In this document: positions 29,232-37,372 of the stretch, piece by piece
How the letters are laid out: each line of letters starts with the position of its first letter
Position numbering within the stretch: the stretch's first letter is position 1
Translations under genes and position numbers: made by a program
Notes under the pieces: generated by a model
Database searches by the model: none
What the model was told of the DNA's origin: nothing
What the model saw: the letters and a program-made list of their open reading frames with translations, nothing else
NCBI GenBank assembly: GCA_027485835.1
Contig: JAIXQG010000002.1
Span: forward strand, 944,681 to 1,008,680
Reading direction: 5' to 3'
DNA length: 64,000 nt
Origin: Alphaproteobacteria bacterium
Lineage (GTDB): Bacteria > Pseudomonadota > Alphaproteobacteria > UBA2136 > UBA6156

Positions 29232-29438
29232 GTGCTTTTATATCAGGTTTAGCACTAGCCTGTACTGACAGGACAGGAAGTTGTACGACGGGCTGTGGTG
29301 TTGGAGAGACGTTTGGCGAGACGCGGTTTTGTGGCCACAGGCGGGCGGGTTTGATGGAGAGCCATGCGCCTTTTTTGTTGGAAAGGCTGGCGGAATCGCT
29401 TAGGCATCTCCATACTTAATAGATAAGAACAGATTTTT

Positions 29439-30137
29439 ATGACGCAGCCGGCCCTTATTCTCTTTGATTTTGACGATACGTTGTGCGTGACCGAGCGATA
29501 TATGTCGGCCGCCTTTTACGAGGCGTTGCGCGATTATATGAAGGCCCACCGGCCGGAACTGAGCTTACCGGAGCTGATGGTGAAGAACACGGAGCTTTAC
29601 CGTAAGTATGGCAGCAGCCTGCACGGGTGGATGCATGAATTGGGCAAGGATATGCACTTCACGCTGGATATGTTTGCGAAGTTTGCGCCCGTGCTGAAGG
29701 GGGCCGTAATGCCCCACACGCAGCCTAACCCCGGCCTGTTGCGTCGTTTAGGCGAATTGCAGGAGCAGGGGCATGAGCTGGCGATTTTGACTCTTGGCCA
29801 CCGCGATTATTGTTTGCCGATTTTGGAGCGGATTGGGATTTCGAAGTATATTCCTGACGAAAAGGTTTTTGATATTAGTGTTATGGAAGGGCGTTTGAAG
29901 CGGGATGAGGAGACGTATCATCACCTGCTGAAGCATCACCTGAAGGGTAAATGGCGCCACAAGTATATGTTTGAAGACAGTATGGCCAACCTGATGGCTG
30001 CGCATAAGGCGGGGTTCGGCACGTTTTTGATTGGCCCCAAGCGCCCGCCGGAGGAGTTGGGGAGCGCGATTGAGCATCAGGCGGCGACGGTGAACCAAGC
30101 GTTGGATATATTGATGCAGGATGTATTGCCTGCTTAG
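29439..30137 (+). CDS. HAD-superfamily hydrolase
   Basis: The 232-residue protein has HAD motif I LFDFDDTLC near its start (nucleophile and acid/base aspartates), motif II threonine in ILTLGH, a lysine in PDEKVF and motif IV acidic residues in FEDSMANL. These predict phosphatase activity on a small molecule. The cap region lies between residues 20 and 110. It is preceded by a 207-base gap without features and converges with the FAD enzyme gene 25 bases away. Confidence 0.82.
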   Translation: MTQPALILFDFDDTLCVTERYMSAAFYEALRDYMKAHRPELSLPELMVKNTELYRKYGSSLHGWMHELGKDMHFTLDMFAKFAPVLKGAVMPHTQPNPGLLRRLGELQEQGHELAILTLGHRDYCLPILERIGISKYIPDEKVFDISVMEGRLKRDEETYHHLLKHHLKGKWRHKYMFEDSMANLMAAHKAGFGTFLIGPKRPPEELGSAIEHQAATVNQALDILMQDVLPA

Positions 30138-30162
30138 GGGAGTGGCTTAAGAAAGGCGCGGG

Positions 30163-30972
30163 CTAAAACGGGAGTTCTAGCGCCGGGGCGAGGCCCATGC
30201 CGATTTTGCTAAGGGCGGTGACGATATGGAGCGTGGGCTCGGGGCTGGTGATAAGCGGCGTGCGCGGGGTTTGGGCGGGGCGGTTGCCGAGCCAGATTTC
30301 TTTGAGTTGTAGATGCGGGGCGATGGCGTAGACGCGGCGGAGGAGTTCGTCGCGTTTGTCTTCGGGTATCGGGCCGGTGTGAGGTTCTTTGAGGCTCCAG
30401 TTGACGGAACCGGCGAGGACTTCGTTTTCGGTAAAGTCCGGGCAGAGGAAGAGGTTGTCTTGGGCGATGAGGTTTTCGATATGGCCGGTGAAGCGGGCGG
30501 CGATGCCTGCTGAGATGGTGACGGGAGTGCCGGTGAGGGCTTTGGTGCCGTAGCCTGCGGTGAGGATGGTGTGGTCGGTGTTTTGGCGAATTTCGGCAAG
30601 GTTGGTGATGGGGTGGTTTTCTACAATTGTTCCGCCTTTGGCGCGGATGGCTTGGGCGAGGATATCGAAAATGGTGGTGATGTTGAGTTGCTGGTTGCCG
30701 TTGCCCCAGTCTCTCCAGAACGAGGCGAGGGGGGTGTTGGTTTCGGCGGCGAGCTGTTGGGCGAGGGCGGGCCATGCGGCGATGCCTTGGCGCTGGAGGA
30801 TGTCGATGGGGCGGTTGAGGCCGGTGACGGGGACGAGCACGCCGAGCGCTTTGCCCGAGGCGCCGGAGGCGATGTGGTTGGCTTCGTAGAGGGTGACTTG
30901 GTGACCTGCGGAGGCCGCTTTGTAGGCCAGCATAAGACCCGCGATGCCGCCGCCGATGAGGTTGATGTTCAT
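30163..30972 (-). CDS. FAD-dependent oxidoreductase, DAO family
   Basis: The 269-residue protein starts with the FAD-binding Rossmann motif NLIGGGIAGLMLAYKAASAG and has LYEANHIASGASGKALGVL, which resembles the GASG loop of MnmC2/ThiO-type amine oxidases. It is shorter than most DAO proteins (350-400), with a reduced substrate domain. Substrate is unknown; an amine or amino acid is typical. No thiamine or tRNA-modification neighbours support a more exact call. Its start at 30972 lies just downstream of the structured RNA terminator on the same strand. Confidence 0.8.
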   Translation of the reverse strand: MNINLIGGGIAGLMLAYKAASAGHQVTLYEANHIASGASGKALGVLVPVTGLNRPIDILQRQGIAAWPALAQQLAAETNTPLASFWRDWGNGNQQLNITTIFDILAQAIRAKGGTIVENHPITNLAEIRQNTDHTILTAGYGTKALTGTPVTISAGIAARFTGHIENLIAQDNLFLCPDFTENEVLAGSVNWSLKEPHTGPIPEDKRDELLRRVYAIAPHLQLKEIWLGNRPAQTPRTPLITSPEPTLHIVTALSKIGMGLAPALELPF

Positions 30973-31005
30973 GGGATTTTCTTATCAGAGATTTGGGGTA
31001 GGGGC

Positions 31006-31042
31006 AAAAAAGAAACCGGAGGGCTTTTCAGCTCCTCCGGTT
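31006..31042 (-). terminator. Intrinsic terminator ending the structured RNA
   Basis: Nine-bp stem AACCGGAGG/CCTCCGGTT (31034-31042 with 31014-31022, read on the minus strand) followed by TCTTTTTT. Confidence 0.92.
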
Positions 31043-31410
31043 GATGACAGCACACGGCTTGCCATCTTACGGTCGCAAGAACCGAAGCAACGCGGCTTTT
31101 TATGCGACGAACCCAACTCCGTTTTGACGGTACGTGGAAGTACACGGGGTTGGGGTATCTCCCGCCGAAGCGGGGGATGGGGGCCTTCATGAAAAAGGGC
31201 TAGGACCTTACTTCACGAAGGGTTTTTCCTGCACGGGGGGGCATGTGCAGGAAAGGGTGTAAGAACCGGTTAAGGTGGAGTGCGGCGACGCACTCGGTGT
31301 TTCCTCCATAGTTTTTTATGGTTGATGCTTTCCCTCCTCCCCAGGCAGAAAGCGGCACGCTACACCTTAACCGGTACCTTGCGGAGGAGTTCAGCCTCCG
31401 CCCGTGTTCA
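31010..31410 (-). ncRNA. Unassigned structured RNA of about 400 nt downstream of rpsB
   Basis: The 518-base gap between rpsB and the FAD enzyme has no plausible gene but dense complementarity on the minus strand. In order: a GCGGAGG/CCTCCGC hairpin (around 31400); a perfect 13-bp long-range helix ACCGGTTAAGGTG/CACCTTAACCGGT closing about 100 nt that includes CCATA/TATGG; a perfect 10-bp hairpin TTTCCTGCAC/GTGCAGGAAA with a seven-C loop (31228-31257); CCCGC-TTCG-GCGGG; a CCCAAC/GTTGGG helix enclosing two small hairpins; GTCGCA/TGCGAC; GATGGCA/TGTCATC; and a terminator. I found none of the hallmark sequences of RNase P, tmRNA, SRP RNA or common riboswitches. It may be an independent RNA or a processed rpsB 3' region. 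Confidence 0.6.
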
Positions 31411-31490
31411 TGTTGAAATACTAAAGATAGTTCGAAACTTGGGGTGGGAGCGACCCACCCTTGCCATGCTGGGTAATCCGTTAAAGGGGA

Positions 31491-32414
31491 TTAGGCTTGG
31501 GCGCCTTCGGCGGCCGGTGCTGCTACGGCAGCGGCTTCTGCGGCAACGTCAGCATTGGCGGCTTCTTGGGCGGCCTTGCTGAGGGTGACGGTTTGCGGCT
31601 TGCCGCGGCTTGCGCTGGGTTGCGCGTTGTGCAGGGCGGCTTGCATTTGGATACCGGACAGAACGCTGTCGGTCATCAGCTTGGCGTACAGGCTGAGGGC
31701 GCGGGCGGAGTCGTCGTTACCGGGGATCATGTAGGTGACGCCTTCCGGGTTGGCGTTGGTATCGACGATACCTACGACCGGAATACCCAGAACGTTGGCT
31801 TCATCAACAGCGATCTTGTCTTCGTGAACGGACAGAACCACGACGAGGTCCGGCAGGCCGGCCATGTTCATGATACCGCCGAGAACGCGGTTGAGGTTCT
31901 CACGCTCGCGGGTGCGCATGAGGCGTTCCTTCTTGGTCAGGTGGGCCATCGGGTCCTTGATGCTGGAACGGTCGACCTTGTTGATGTCGCCATCGACAGC
32001 GGCCATAGCGGCTTCCAGTTGAGCCTTGGCTTCGGCAGCGCCCTTGAAGCCTTCTTCAATTTCCTTAAGGCGCTTGATGGACTGGCTTACGGTCTTCCAG
32101 TTGGTAAGGATACCACCCAACCAACGGTGGTTGACGTAGTACATACCGGAACGGTCGGCAGCTTCCTTAGCTACTTCGCGCGCTTGCTTTTTGGTACCTA
32201 CGAACAGTACGCGGCCGCCACGGGCAACGGTGGCTTCGATAGCTGCCAGAGCGGTGTACATCATCGGTACGGTTTGGGTGAGGTCGAAAATATGGATGCC
32301 GTTGCGGGTGCCGTAGATGTAGCTCTTCAGCTTCGGGTTCCAGCGGAAGGAACGGTGACCGAAGTGAACGCCGGCGCCGAGCAGCTCGGACATGGTGAAT
32401 TGCGGGAGGGCCAT
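31491..32414 (-). CDS. rpsB: 30S ribosomal protein S2
   Basis: S2 is a late-binding protein of the small ribosomal subunit. The 307-residue product begins MALPQFTMSELLGAGVHFGH and has RWNPKLKSYIYGTRNGIHI and the LVVVLSVHEDKIAVDEA block, all diagnostic. It is longer than the E. coli protein (241) because of an Ala-rich C-terminal tail (ADVAAEAAAVAAPAAEGAQA) and an internal insertion of about 25 residues after FKGAAEAKAQLE. The ATG at 32414 matches the family start. tsf, the usual next gene, is missing; a structured RNA follows instead. Confidence 0.97.
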   Translation of the reverse strand: MALPQFTMSELLGAGVHFGHRSFRWNPKLKSYIYGTRNGIHIFDLTQTVPMMYTALAAIEATVARGGRVLFVGTKKQAREVAKEAADRSGMYYVNHRWLGGILTNWKTVSQSIKRLKEIEEGFKGAAEAKAQLEAAMAAVDGDINKVDRSSIKDPMAHLTKKERLMRTRERENLNRVLGGIMNMAGLPDLVVVLSVHEDKIAVDEANVLGIPVVGIVDTNANPEGVTYMIPGNDDSARALSLYAKLMTDSVLSGIQMQAALHNAQPSASRGKPQTVTLSKAAQEAANADVAAEAAAVAAPAAEGAQA

Positions 32415-32450
32415 GATAATGGTCTTTCTCTCATATGGTTTGTGCCTGTA

Positions 32451-32496
32451 CCGGAAGGAATTCAATACTTTACAGTATCAACCATAGCGCTTCCGG
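32451..32496 (-). promoter_or_regulatory. Hairpin in the rpsB leader
   Basis: About 37 bases upstream of the rpsB ATG, CCGGAAG (32490-32496) pairs with CTTCCGG (32451-32457), enclosing an inner hairpin ATACT-GTAA-AGTAT (32465-32478). rpsB leaders in many bacteria fold and bind S2 for autoregulation; this structure is a candidate for that role. The consensus of the known rpsB leader motif cannot be checked by eye. Confidence 0.5.
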
Positions 32497-32637
32497 CTGT
32501 GGATTTCTGACAGATTTCTCTTTCAGATAGGCGGCTTATGGGGGATTTTGGGGGGAGTGTCAAGCGAGACATTGACAAATAGGTGTAGGTGTATGCATTT
32601 AAGAGGAAGGCACGCCAAACCTTGAAAGGAGACAGGA

Positions 32638-32994
32638 ATGGCTGGTTTGATTGATTTTGCCTTTTTCGATGAAATTCAAAGGGAATGTGGTGACCAACAG
32701 CTTTTCAGGTTGCCAGAAACTATCCCGGAACTCCCCGCTGCGTTGCATGGCTCCGTGATGCCAGCCCGGCGGCTGAAACGATTGGCGGAAAATGCCATCG
32801 GTTTGCTCAGTGCTGCCGTGAATGACCGTGAGGCTGCCGAAAATGAATCGGCCATGGCGGGCAACCGTCATCTTTCCTCTGCCGAACGGTGGCGGCACAA
32901 TGATCGTTCTTTTATGTTCCGGCAGCAGGCGGAGCGGCGCGAGGTGTTGGCTTATGCCAAGATTATCGCGGTTAGCGATGCTGTTATGATTTGA
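32638..32994 (+). CDS. Hypothetical protein, 118 residues, His/Arg-rich C-terminal half
   Basis: A small cytoplasmic protein with no recognised family. AAAGGAGAC seven bases before the ATG is an excellent ribosome binding site, and TTGACA at 32572-32577 followed by a poorer -10 (around TGCATT) is a likely promoter. The C-terminal half, from about residue 70, is rich in charged and aromatic residues (HLSSAERWRHNDRSFMFRQQ) and predicted helical. It is flanked by a hairpin terminator and unrelated genes. Confidence 0.6.
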   Translation: MAGLIDFAFFDEIQRECGDQQLFRLPETIPELPAALHGSVMPARRLKRLAENAIGLLSAAVNDREAAENESAMAGNRHLSSAERWRHNDRSFMFRQQAERREVLAYAKIIAVSDAVMI

Positions 32995-33007
32995 AATCTG
33001 CGTTATT

Positions 33008-33043
33008 AAAAGCGGCCCGTAGGAAACTATGGGCCGCTTAGCT
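33008..33043. terminator. Hairpin terminator between the 118-residue gene and the SPFH gene
   Basis: AAGCGGCCC (33010-33018) pairs with GGGCCGCTT (33031-33039). The T-run CTTTTAATA is on the minus strand, so it mainly serves the SPFH gene; on the plus strand it has few T. Confidence 0.75.
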
Positions 33044-33053
33044 ATTTGAAGAC

Positions 33054-33956
33054 TTATTTGATAGCCGTGGTTTTGGCGCCGATGCCGGTGAGGGCGATTT
33101 GGCGGGCAGACTGGGCATCCTGCATATCCACCACGATGAGGTTGCCGTGGGAGGCGGCGCCGCTGATGGTATCCAGACGGTTGGTGTCGGTGAGGAAGTC
33201 CATGATTTCGGCGTCCGACAGGGCGGGAGCGGCTTTTTTGATGGCTTTCATGCTTTCCTCTATCCCTGCCGCGATGGCCTTGCGCATGTTGGCGATACCT
33301 TCGCCCTGCAGGCGCTTGCTTTCGGCTTCGGCCTCAGCTTCCTTCACCAGTTTGATGCGGGAGGCTTCGCCTTCGTTGCGGGCGGCATCCAGCAGGCGCT
33401 GCGAGGCGATGACGCGGTTGAAGCTGTCTTGGACATCCTGGCTCGGTTGCGGTTGGTCTACCAGCACGGCCTCTATGATATAACCGTAGGTAGTGAAGCG
33501 GGCGGCGAGTTCTTCCAGCACCACATCCTGCAGGCGGTCGCGGTTCTGGAACAGTTCTTCCAGCGTCATTTTGGCGGCGGACTGGCGCACGTTGTTCAGG
33601 ATGAAGCTGCTAATCTGGTCGCGGGGGTCGGAAAGCTCGTAATAGGCGTTGACGGTGTTGATGGAGTCGTCGTTGGCGCGGTATTGCACGGCAACGGGCA
33701 GGCCGAGGAAAACGTTGTCGGATGTTTTGACGGCGACATTGGTTTTAATTTCCAGCAGTTGTAGGCTGAGCTTGCCGACCACGTTTTGAATGGGCCACGG
33801 TAGGATGAAGTTAAGGCCCGGCATGAGTGCGCGCTTCATCGGTTTACCAAAGGTTTCGACAATAAATGCGGTTTTCCCCGGGACGATCTGGATCATGCTC
33901 TTCAGGAGGAAGGCGAGAACCGCCAGAACACCGAGTGTTATGTAGAAGCTGTTCAT
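33054..33956 (-). CDS. SPFH/band 7 (stomatin-like, QmcA) membrane protein
   Basis: The 300-residue protein has one N-terminal membrane helix (about residues 4-22) and an SPFH domain (RALMPGLNFILPWPIQNVV, KTSDNVFLGLPVAVQYR), then a long Ala/Glu-rich coiled coil (EAEAEAESKRLQGEGIANMR). Such proteins form large oligomeric cages on microdomains of the inner membrane and influence proteases and lipid order. The usual partner NfeD-type gene is absent here, which favours the QmcA subtype. The ATG at 33956 is chosen because the membrane helix starts right after it. Confidence 0.88.
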   Translation of the reverse strand: MNSFYITLGVLAVLAFLLKSMIQIVPGKTAFIVETFGKPMKRALMPGLNFILPWPIQNVVGKLSLQLLEIKTNVAVKTSDNVFLGLPVAVQYRANDDSINTVNAYYELSDPRDQISSFILNNVRQSAAKMTLEELFQNRDRLQDVVLEELAARFTTYGYIIEAVLVDQPQPSQDVQDSFNRVIASQRLLDAARNEGEASRIKLVKEAEAEAESKRLQGEGIANMRKAIAAGIEESMKAIKKAAPALSDAEIMDFLTDTNRLDTISGAASHGNLIVVDMQDAQSARQIALTGIGAKTTAIK

Positions 33957-34035
33957 CAATGGTCTTTCTGCTTGTTTGGACCGATTGTAGCGGAACCCGA
34001 TGGGCAGACAAGCAAAACCGGACATGGGTTTTACT

Positions 34036-34068
34036 CAAACAAATAACCGCCCGAGGGCGGTAGTTTGT
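34036..34068 (-). terminator. Intrinsic terminator after the small CxxC protein gene
   Basis: ACCGCCC/GGGCGGT stem (34046-34061) followed on the minus strand by TATTTGTTTG. Confidence 0.75.
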
Positions 34069-34089
34069 TTCAGTGCGTTTGTTATTGTT

Positions 34090-34356
34090 TTAGGGGACTC
34101 TGCGAGTCCAGGTCATTTTTTGGGATCTGCCGAATGTGTGGTCTTCTTCGATACCGAACTGATCGGTATCGCGCGTGCTTTGGCCCTCGTGCTGGATTTG
34201 CTGCGCGGCCTGCTGTACGGCCTGCTGCTGGCGCGGGGCCGGTGCGGCGAGGGGTTCGGCGCGGATGGCTTTGGGGCAACCGGGTTGGCAGCCACCATCT
34301 TTACGGCCAAGGTTTGCATAAAAAGCAGTGCATTCGGGGCAGGCGGGCGAGATCAT
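34090..34356 (-). CDS. Small CxxC/CxxxC protein, possible zinc-binding
   Basis: An 88-residue protein with Cys6, Cys9, Cys23 and Cys27 in the pattern CxxC-x13-CxxxC (starting SPACPEC), suggesting a small metal site. A Gln/Ala-rich helix (PAPRQQQAVQQAAQQIQH) and an acidic-to-basic tail follow. I do not recognise a family. The reading frame is supported by GGGAGGA eight bases before the ATG and a terminator just after the stop; other frames over this region lack ribosome binding sites. It lies downstream of mnmA on the other side of a 65-base gap? no: it is transcribed after mnmA on the same strand and could be co-transcribed. Confidence 0.6.
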   Translation of the reverse strand: MISPACPECTAFYANLGRKDGGCQPGCPKAIRAEPLAAPAPRQQQAVQQAAQQIQHEGQSTRDTDQFGIEEDHTFGRSQKMTWTRRVP

Positions 34357-34421
34357 CGGAAGGTCCTCCCGAAGTTGGAGTGGTGGAAAAGGGCGCTACA
34401 TGCTCCTTAATTAATAACAGG

Positions 34422-35642
34422 TTAGGCCTCGGGGGAGAGGATGGCAACACGCGTGCCTGCATTTGCGACAGGGGTGTCACCGGTTTGCAAGCGCGGGCCG
34501 GTTTCGATCCAACCGCCGCCGAGCATGATGCCGCTGTCGGTATAAAATACCGCGGCTTGGCCGGGGCTGATGGCGTCGGGCTCGGACAAAATGACTTCTA
34601 CTTTGCCATTGCCGAGAGGCGTGAGGTGGCAGGGTACGGCGGCGTGTTGGGCGCGAATTTTGGTGCGCGCGGCGAGGCCCTCGGTGGGCAGGGGTGTGGA
34701 GAGCCAGTTGAGCTCCTTGACCGTAAACAGGTTTTTGCCGAGGGATTCCTTCGGGCCGATGACCACGTGGTTGGTGGCGGGGCGGATTTCCGTCACGTAC
34801 ATGGGGACATCGAACCCGCCGGGCAGGCCCTTGCGCTGGCCGACGGTGTAGCCGACGATGCCTGCGTGGCGACCGACGGGTTGGCCGTCTTCGGTGATGA
34901 TGTCGCCGGCCTTTTCGGCTTGCGGGGCGAATTTCTTGACGACAGCCTTGTAGTCTCCGCCGGGGACGAAGCAGATGTCGTAACTATCCTTTTTGTGGTG
35001 GACGTGGAGGCCCATGGACTTCGCGAGCTCTCTCACCTGCGGTTTGGTGAGGTGGCCGAGGGGGAAGTGGATGAAGTCGAGTTGCTCTGGCGTGGTGGTG
35101 AAGAGGTAGTACGTTTGGTCCTTCGCGCCGTCTTCCGCTTGGCGGATGACGGGCTGACCGTTGATGATATCTTTAATCACGTAGTGGCCGGTGACGAGGA
35201 CGTCGGCGCCCAAGGATTTGGCCTTTTCGAGAAGCTCGACAAACTTAATGCGCTGGTTGCAGCGGACACAGGGGATGGGGGTAGCGCCGGCGAGGTACGT
35301 GTCGACAAAGTCGTCGATCACCGCCTTTTTGAAGGCGCTTTCCATGTTCAATACATAGTGGGGGATGCCGATGGTTTGGCAGACGCGGCGGGCGTCGTAG
35401 ACGTCATCTAGTGCGCAGCAGGTGCCGAATTCTTTGGTTTTGCCGCCGTTGGAGGCGGGGGTGTAGTCCCACAGTTGGAGGGTCATACCTATGGTATTGT
35501 AGCCTGCGGCCTTGCAGAGGGCTGCTGTGGCGGAGCTGTCCACGCCGCCACTCATCGCGACGACGACGGTGGTTTCTTCCGGCGTTTTGCCCGGCACGAG
35601 GGCCGGGAGGGTAACGCCGAGGGTGGACAGGTTAATGTTCAT
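34422..35642 (-). CDS. mnmA: tRNA-specific 2-thiouridylase MnmA
   Basis: MnmA makes 2-thiouridine at the wobble position of tRNA Lys, Glu and Gln, using sulphur relayed by IscS/TusA. The PP-loop ATP motif is VAMSGGVDSS (about residues 28-37). The two catalytic cysteines are in NPCVRCNQRIKF-like context (here PIPCVRCNQ) and SYDICFVPGG. Length 406 fits alphaproteobacterial MnmA (somewhat longer than E. coli). The two tRNA-Lys genes in this window include the UUU isoacceptor that is a substrate for this enzyme. It precedes the small CxxC gene by 65 bases on the same strand. Confidence 0.95.
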   Translation of the reverse strand: MNINLSTLGVTLPALVPGKTPEETTVVVAMSGGVDSSATAALCKAAGYNTIGMTLQLWDYTPASNGGKTKEFGTCCALDDVYDARRVCQTIGIPHYVLNMESAFKKAVIDDFVDTYLAGATPIPCVRCNQRIKFVELLEKAKSLGADVLVTGHYVIKDIINGQPVIRQAEDGAKDQTYYLFTTTPEQLDFIHFPLGHLTKPQVRELAKSMGLHVHHKKDSYDICFVPGGDYKAVVKKFAPQAEKAGDIITEDGQPVGRHAGIVGYTVGQRKGLPGGFDVPMYVTEIRPATNHVVIGPKESLGKNLFTVKELNWLSTPLPTEGLAARTKIRAQHAAVPCHLTPLGNGKVEVILSEPDAISPGQAAVFYTDSGIMLGGGWIETGPRLQTGDTPVANAGTRVAILSPEA

Positions 35643-35704
35643 AAGCCGTTATATAGGCTTATAACCTAGTGCAATCAAGGGTTATTACGGAGTTTTGGAA
35701 CTAA

Positions 35705-35971
35705 CTAGCGGCCAGAACTGTGGATGCGCATGTTGGCGAAGCCGTGGAAGGTGAATTGATTGGCGCGGTCGAGGTAGAAGTCCCGTAATTGTGGCGTTTG
35801 GGCGCGGGATGCCTGCTCGCGGAAGTAGAGCACAGCACAGGTAATATCGTGCACCGTGGCGCGCGCCAGAAAGGCTTCTTCGTTTAAGAGCAGGCGGCGC
35901 AGGTGCCAGTCGGCACGGCGGCGGTTGGCGGTTACGCGCTTGGATGGTCGATGTTTCGTCGTCGATTGCAT
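35705..35971 (-). CDS. Hypothetical basic protein, 88 residues
   Basis: A small Arg-rich helical protein (RVTANRRRADWHLRRLLLNE, then DFYLDRANQFTFHGFANMR). I do not recognise it. AAGGAGG seven bases before the ATG at 35971 is an excellent ribosome binding site and decides between this start and one seven codons upstream. It lies upstream of mnmA on the same strand with a 62-base gap. The stop is at 35705; possible roles as an RNA- or nucleic-acid-binding protein are only suggested by its charge. Confidence 0.6.
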   Translation of the reverse strand: MQSTTKHRPSKRVTANRRRADWHLRRLLLNEEAFLARATVHDITCAVLYFREQASRAQTPQLRDFYLDRANQFTFHGFANMRIHSSGR

Positions 35972-36126
35972 GTAGTAGCCTCCTTGGTTCACCGTTCAGG
36001 GGGGTAACTGGCGAGGGGCGGAGTTGTTTCCGGCTTTTTTTGAACAAGACCCAGCACTGTGCTTTTTTGGACAGCGGAACGGAAGGGGCTGGCGGACGTT
36101 ACGTCTGCCGTGATAGGAATGACGGC

Positions 36127-37368
36127 ATGAACGGTTTTGTAAGTATGGTTGTGCGGCGCTATCTGCGCAGCCGCCGCGGGTTTACCCGTGTGGTCACGCT
36201 TTTCAGCGTGTTAGGGATTTTGCTGGGTGTGGCGGCGCTGATTGTAGTGCTGGCGGTGATGAGCGGTTTCCGGCAGGAGCTGATGGACCGTATTTTGGGT
36301 GTGAGCGGCCATGCTACCCTGCAAATTGCTGGCTTGCAGGCACCTGCGGCGCGGATTTTGGCCGATGAGCTTGAGAAAATTGACGGTGTGGTGAAGGCGA
36401 CGCCGTATGTGAGTGGCCAAGTAATGGTGACCGCGCAGGGCCGTGCTACCGGTGCGTTTTTACGCGGTGTGGACGGCGACCCGCTGGAGGGTATGGGCAA
36501 GAATGCCAGCGTGGTGGGTGAAAAGCTGGGAGAGACCGACCGGTTGCTGGTGGGCAGTGGCTTGGCCGCGCAGTTGGGCTTGTTGCCGGGTGGTGGGGTG
36601 ACATTGCTTTCGCCAGAAGGGGCACGCACGATTGTCGGGTTTATACCGCGCACCGGCCAGTTTGGTGTGGCGGGAACGTTCAATGTCGGGATGATTCAGT
36701 TTGATAACGCGCTGGTGCTGGGGAAGCTGGAGGACGTGCAGCGCTTTTTAGGGCGGCGTGAGGCGATTGATGCGCTGGAGATCCGATTAGACGACCCTCA
36801 GAAGATTGAGATTGTGACGCCGCACATTTTGGAGGTGGCTGACCGCTTTGCCGAAAGCCCTGTGGATGTGACGCTGATACCGTGGACGGTGACAAATGCG
36901 GAGTTCTTCCGTGCGTTGCAGGTGGAGCGCGTGACGATGTTCATTATTTTGAGCCTGATTGTGGTGGTGGCGGCGTTTAACATCATTACCGGCCAGATGA
37001 TGCTGGTGAACGACAAGATGAGCGATATTGCGATTTTGCGGACGATGGGTGCCACACAGCGGCAGATACGGCGCATTTTCTTGTTAAATGGCCTGTTGCT
37101 GGGCGGGATTGGTGTGGCCGGTGGGATTGTGCTGGGTATGCTAATTGTGTGGCGTATGGCCGAGCTAGTGGACCTGATACGTGCGTTGACGGGTGTGAAC
37201 CTCTTCCCCAGTGAAGTGTACTTTTTAAGTGAGCTGCCGGGGAAAATCAGTGTGACCGACATGGTGAATGTGGTGGGCATGGCGATGCTGTTGACCGTGC
37301 TGGCGAGTTTGTATCCGGCATGGAAGGCCAGCAAACTGAACCCTGTGGAATTGCTGCGGAGAGGTTAA
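36127..37368 (+). CDS. lolC: Lipoprotein-releasing permease LolC/LolE
   Basis: The Lol transporter extracts outer-membrane lipoproteins from the inner membrane. The 413-residue protein has a first membrane helix after RRYLRSRRGFTRVVTLFSVL, a large periplasmic domain (about residues 55-265), and three C-terminal membrane helices (from MFIILSLIVVVAAFNIITGQ), as in LolC/LolE. As in other alphaproteobacteria a single permease gene precedes lolD, so a homodimer is likely. The ATG at 36127 starts the canonical N-terminus. The gap to lolD is four bases. Confidence 0.94.
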   Translation: MNGFVSMVVRRYLRSRRGFTRVVTLFSVLGILLGVAALIVVLAVMSGFRQELMDRILGVSGHATLQIAGLQAPAARILADELEKIDGVVKATPYVSGQVMVTAQGRATGAFLRGVDGDPLEGMGKNASVVGEKLGETDRLLVGSGLAAQLGLLPGGGVTLLSPEGARTIVGFIPRTGQFGVAGTFNVGMIQFDNALVLGKLEDVQRFLGRREAIDALEIRLDDPQKIEIVTPHILEVADRFAESPVDVTLIPWTVTNAEFFRALQVERVTMFIILSLIVVVAAFNIITGQMMLVNDKMSDIAILRTMGATQRQIRRIFLLNGLLLGGIGVAGGIVLGMLIVWRMAELVDLIRALTGVNLFPSEVYFLSELPGKISVTDMVNVVGMAMLLTVLASLYPAWKASKLNPVELLRRG

Positions 37369-37372
37369 GGAT

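Noticed and set aside
30156..30171. A 16-base sequence shared exactly with 44520-44535
   Set aside because: One copy lies over the end of the FAD oxidoreductase gene, the other in a gap. A single exact 16-mer is expected by chance at about this frequency in 64 kb, and no flanking similarity exists.
31006..31440. tmRNA or RNase P RNA at the structured region downstream of rpsB
   Set aside because: I looked on both strands for the tmRNA T-arm/CCA end and an Ala-Ala tag frame, and for the RNase P core sequences (GAGGAAAGUCC, GGUAAGAGC, ACAGAA). None is present.
34000..34410. Plus-strand frame of 136 codons opposite the small CxxC gene
   Set aside because: It has no ribosome binding site and runs through the hairpin terminator; the minus-strand frame has a strong ribosome binding site and a dedicated terminator.
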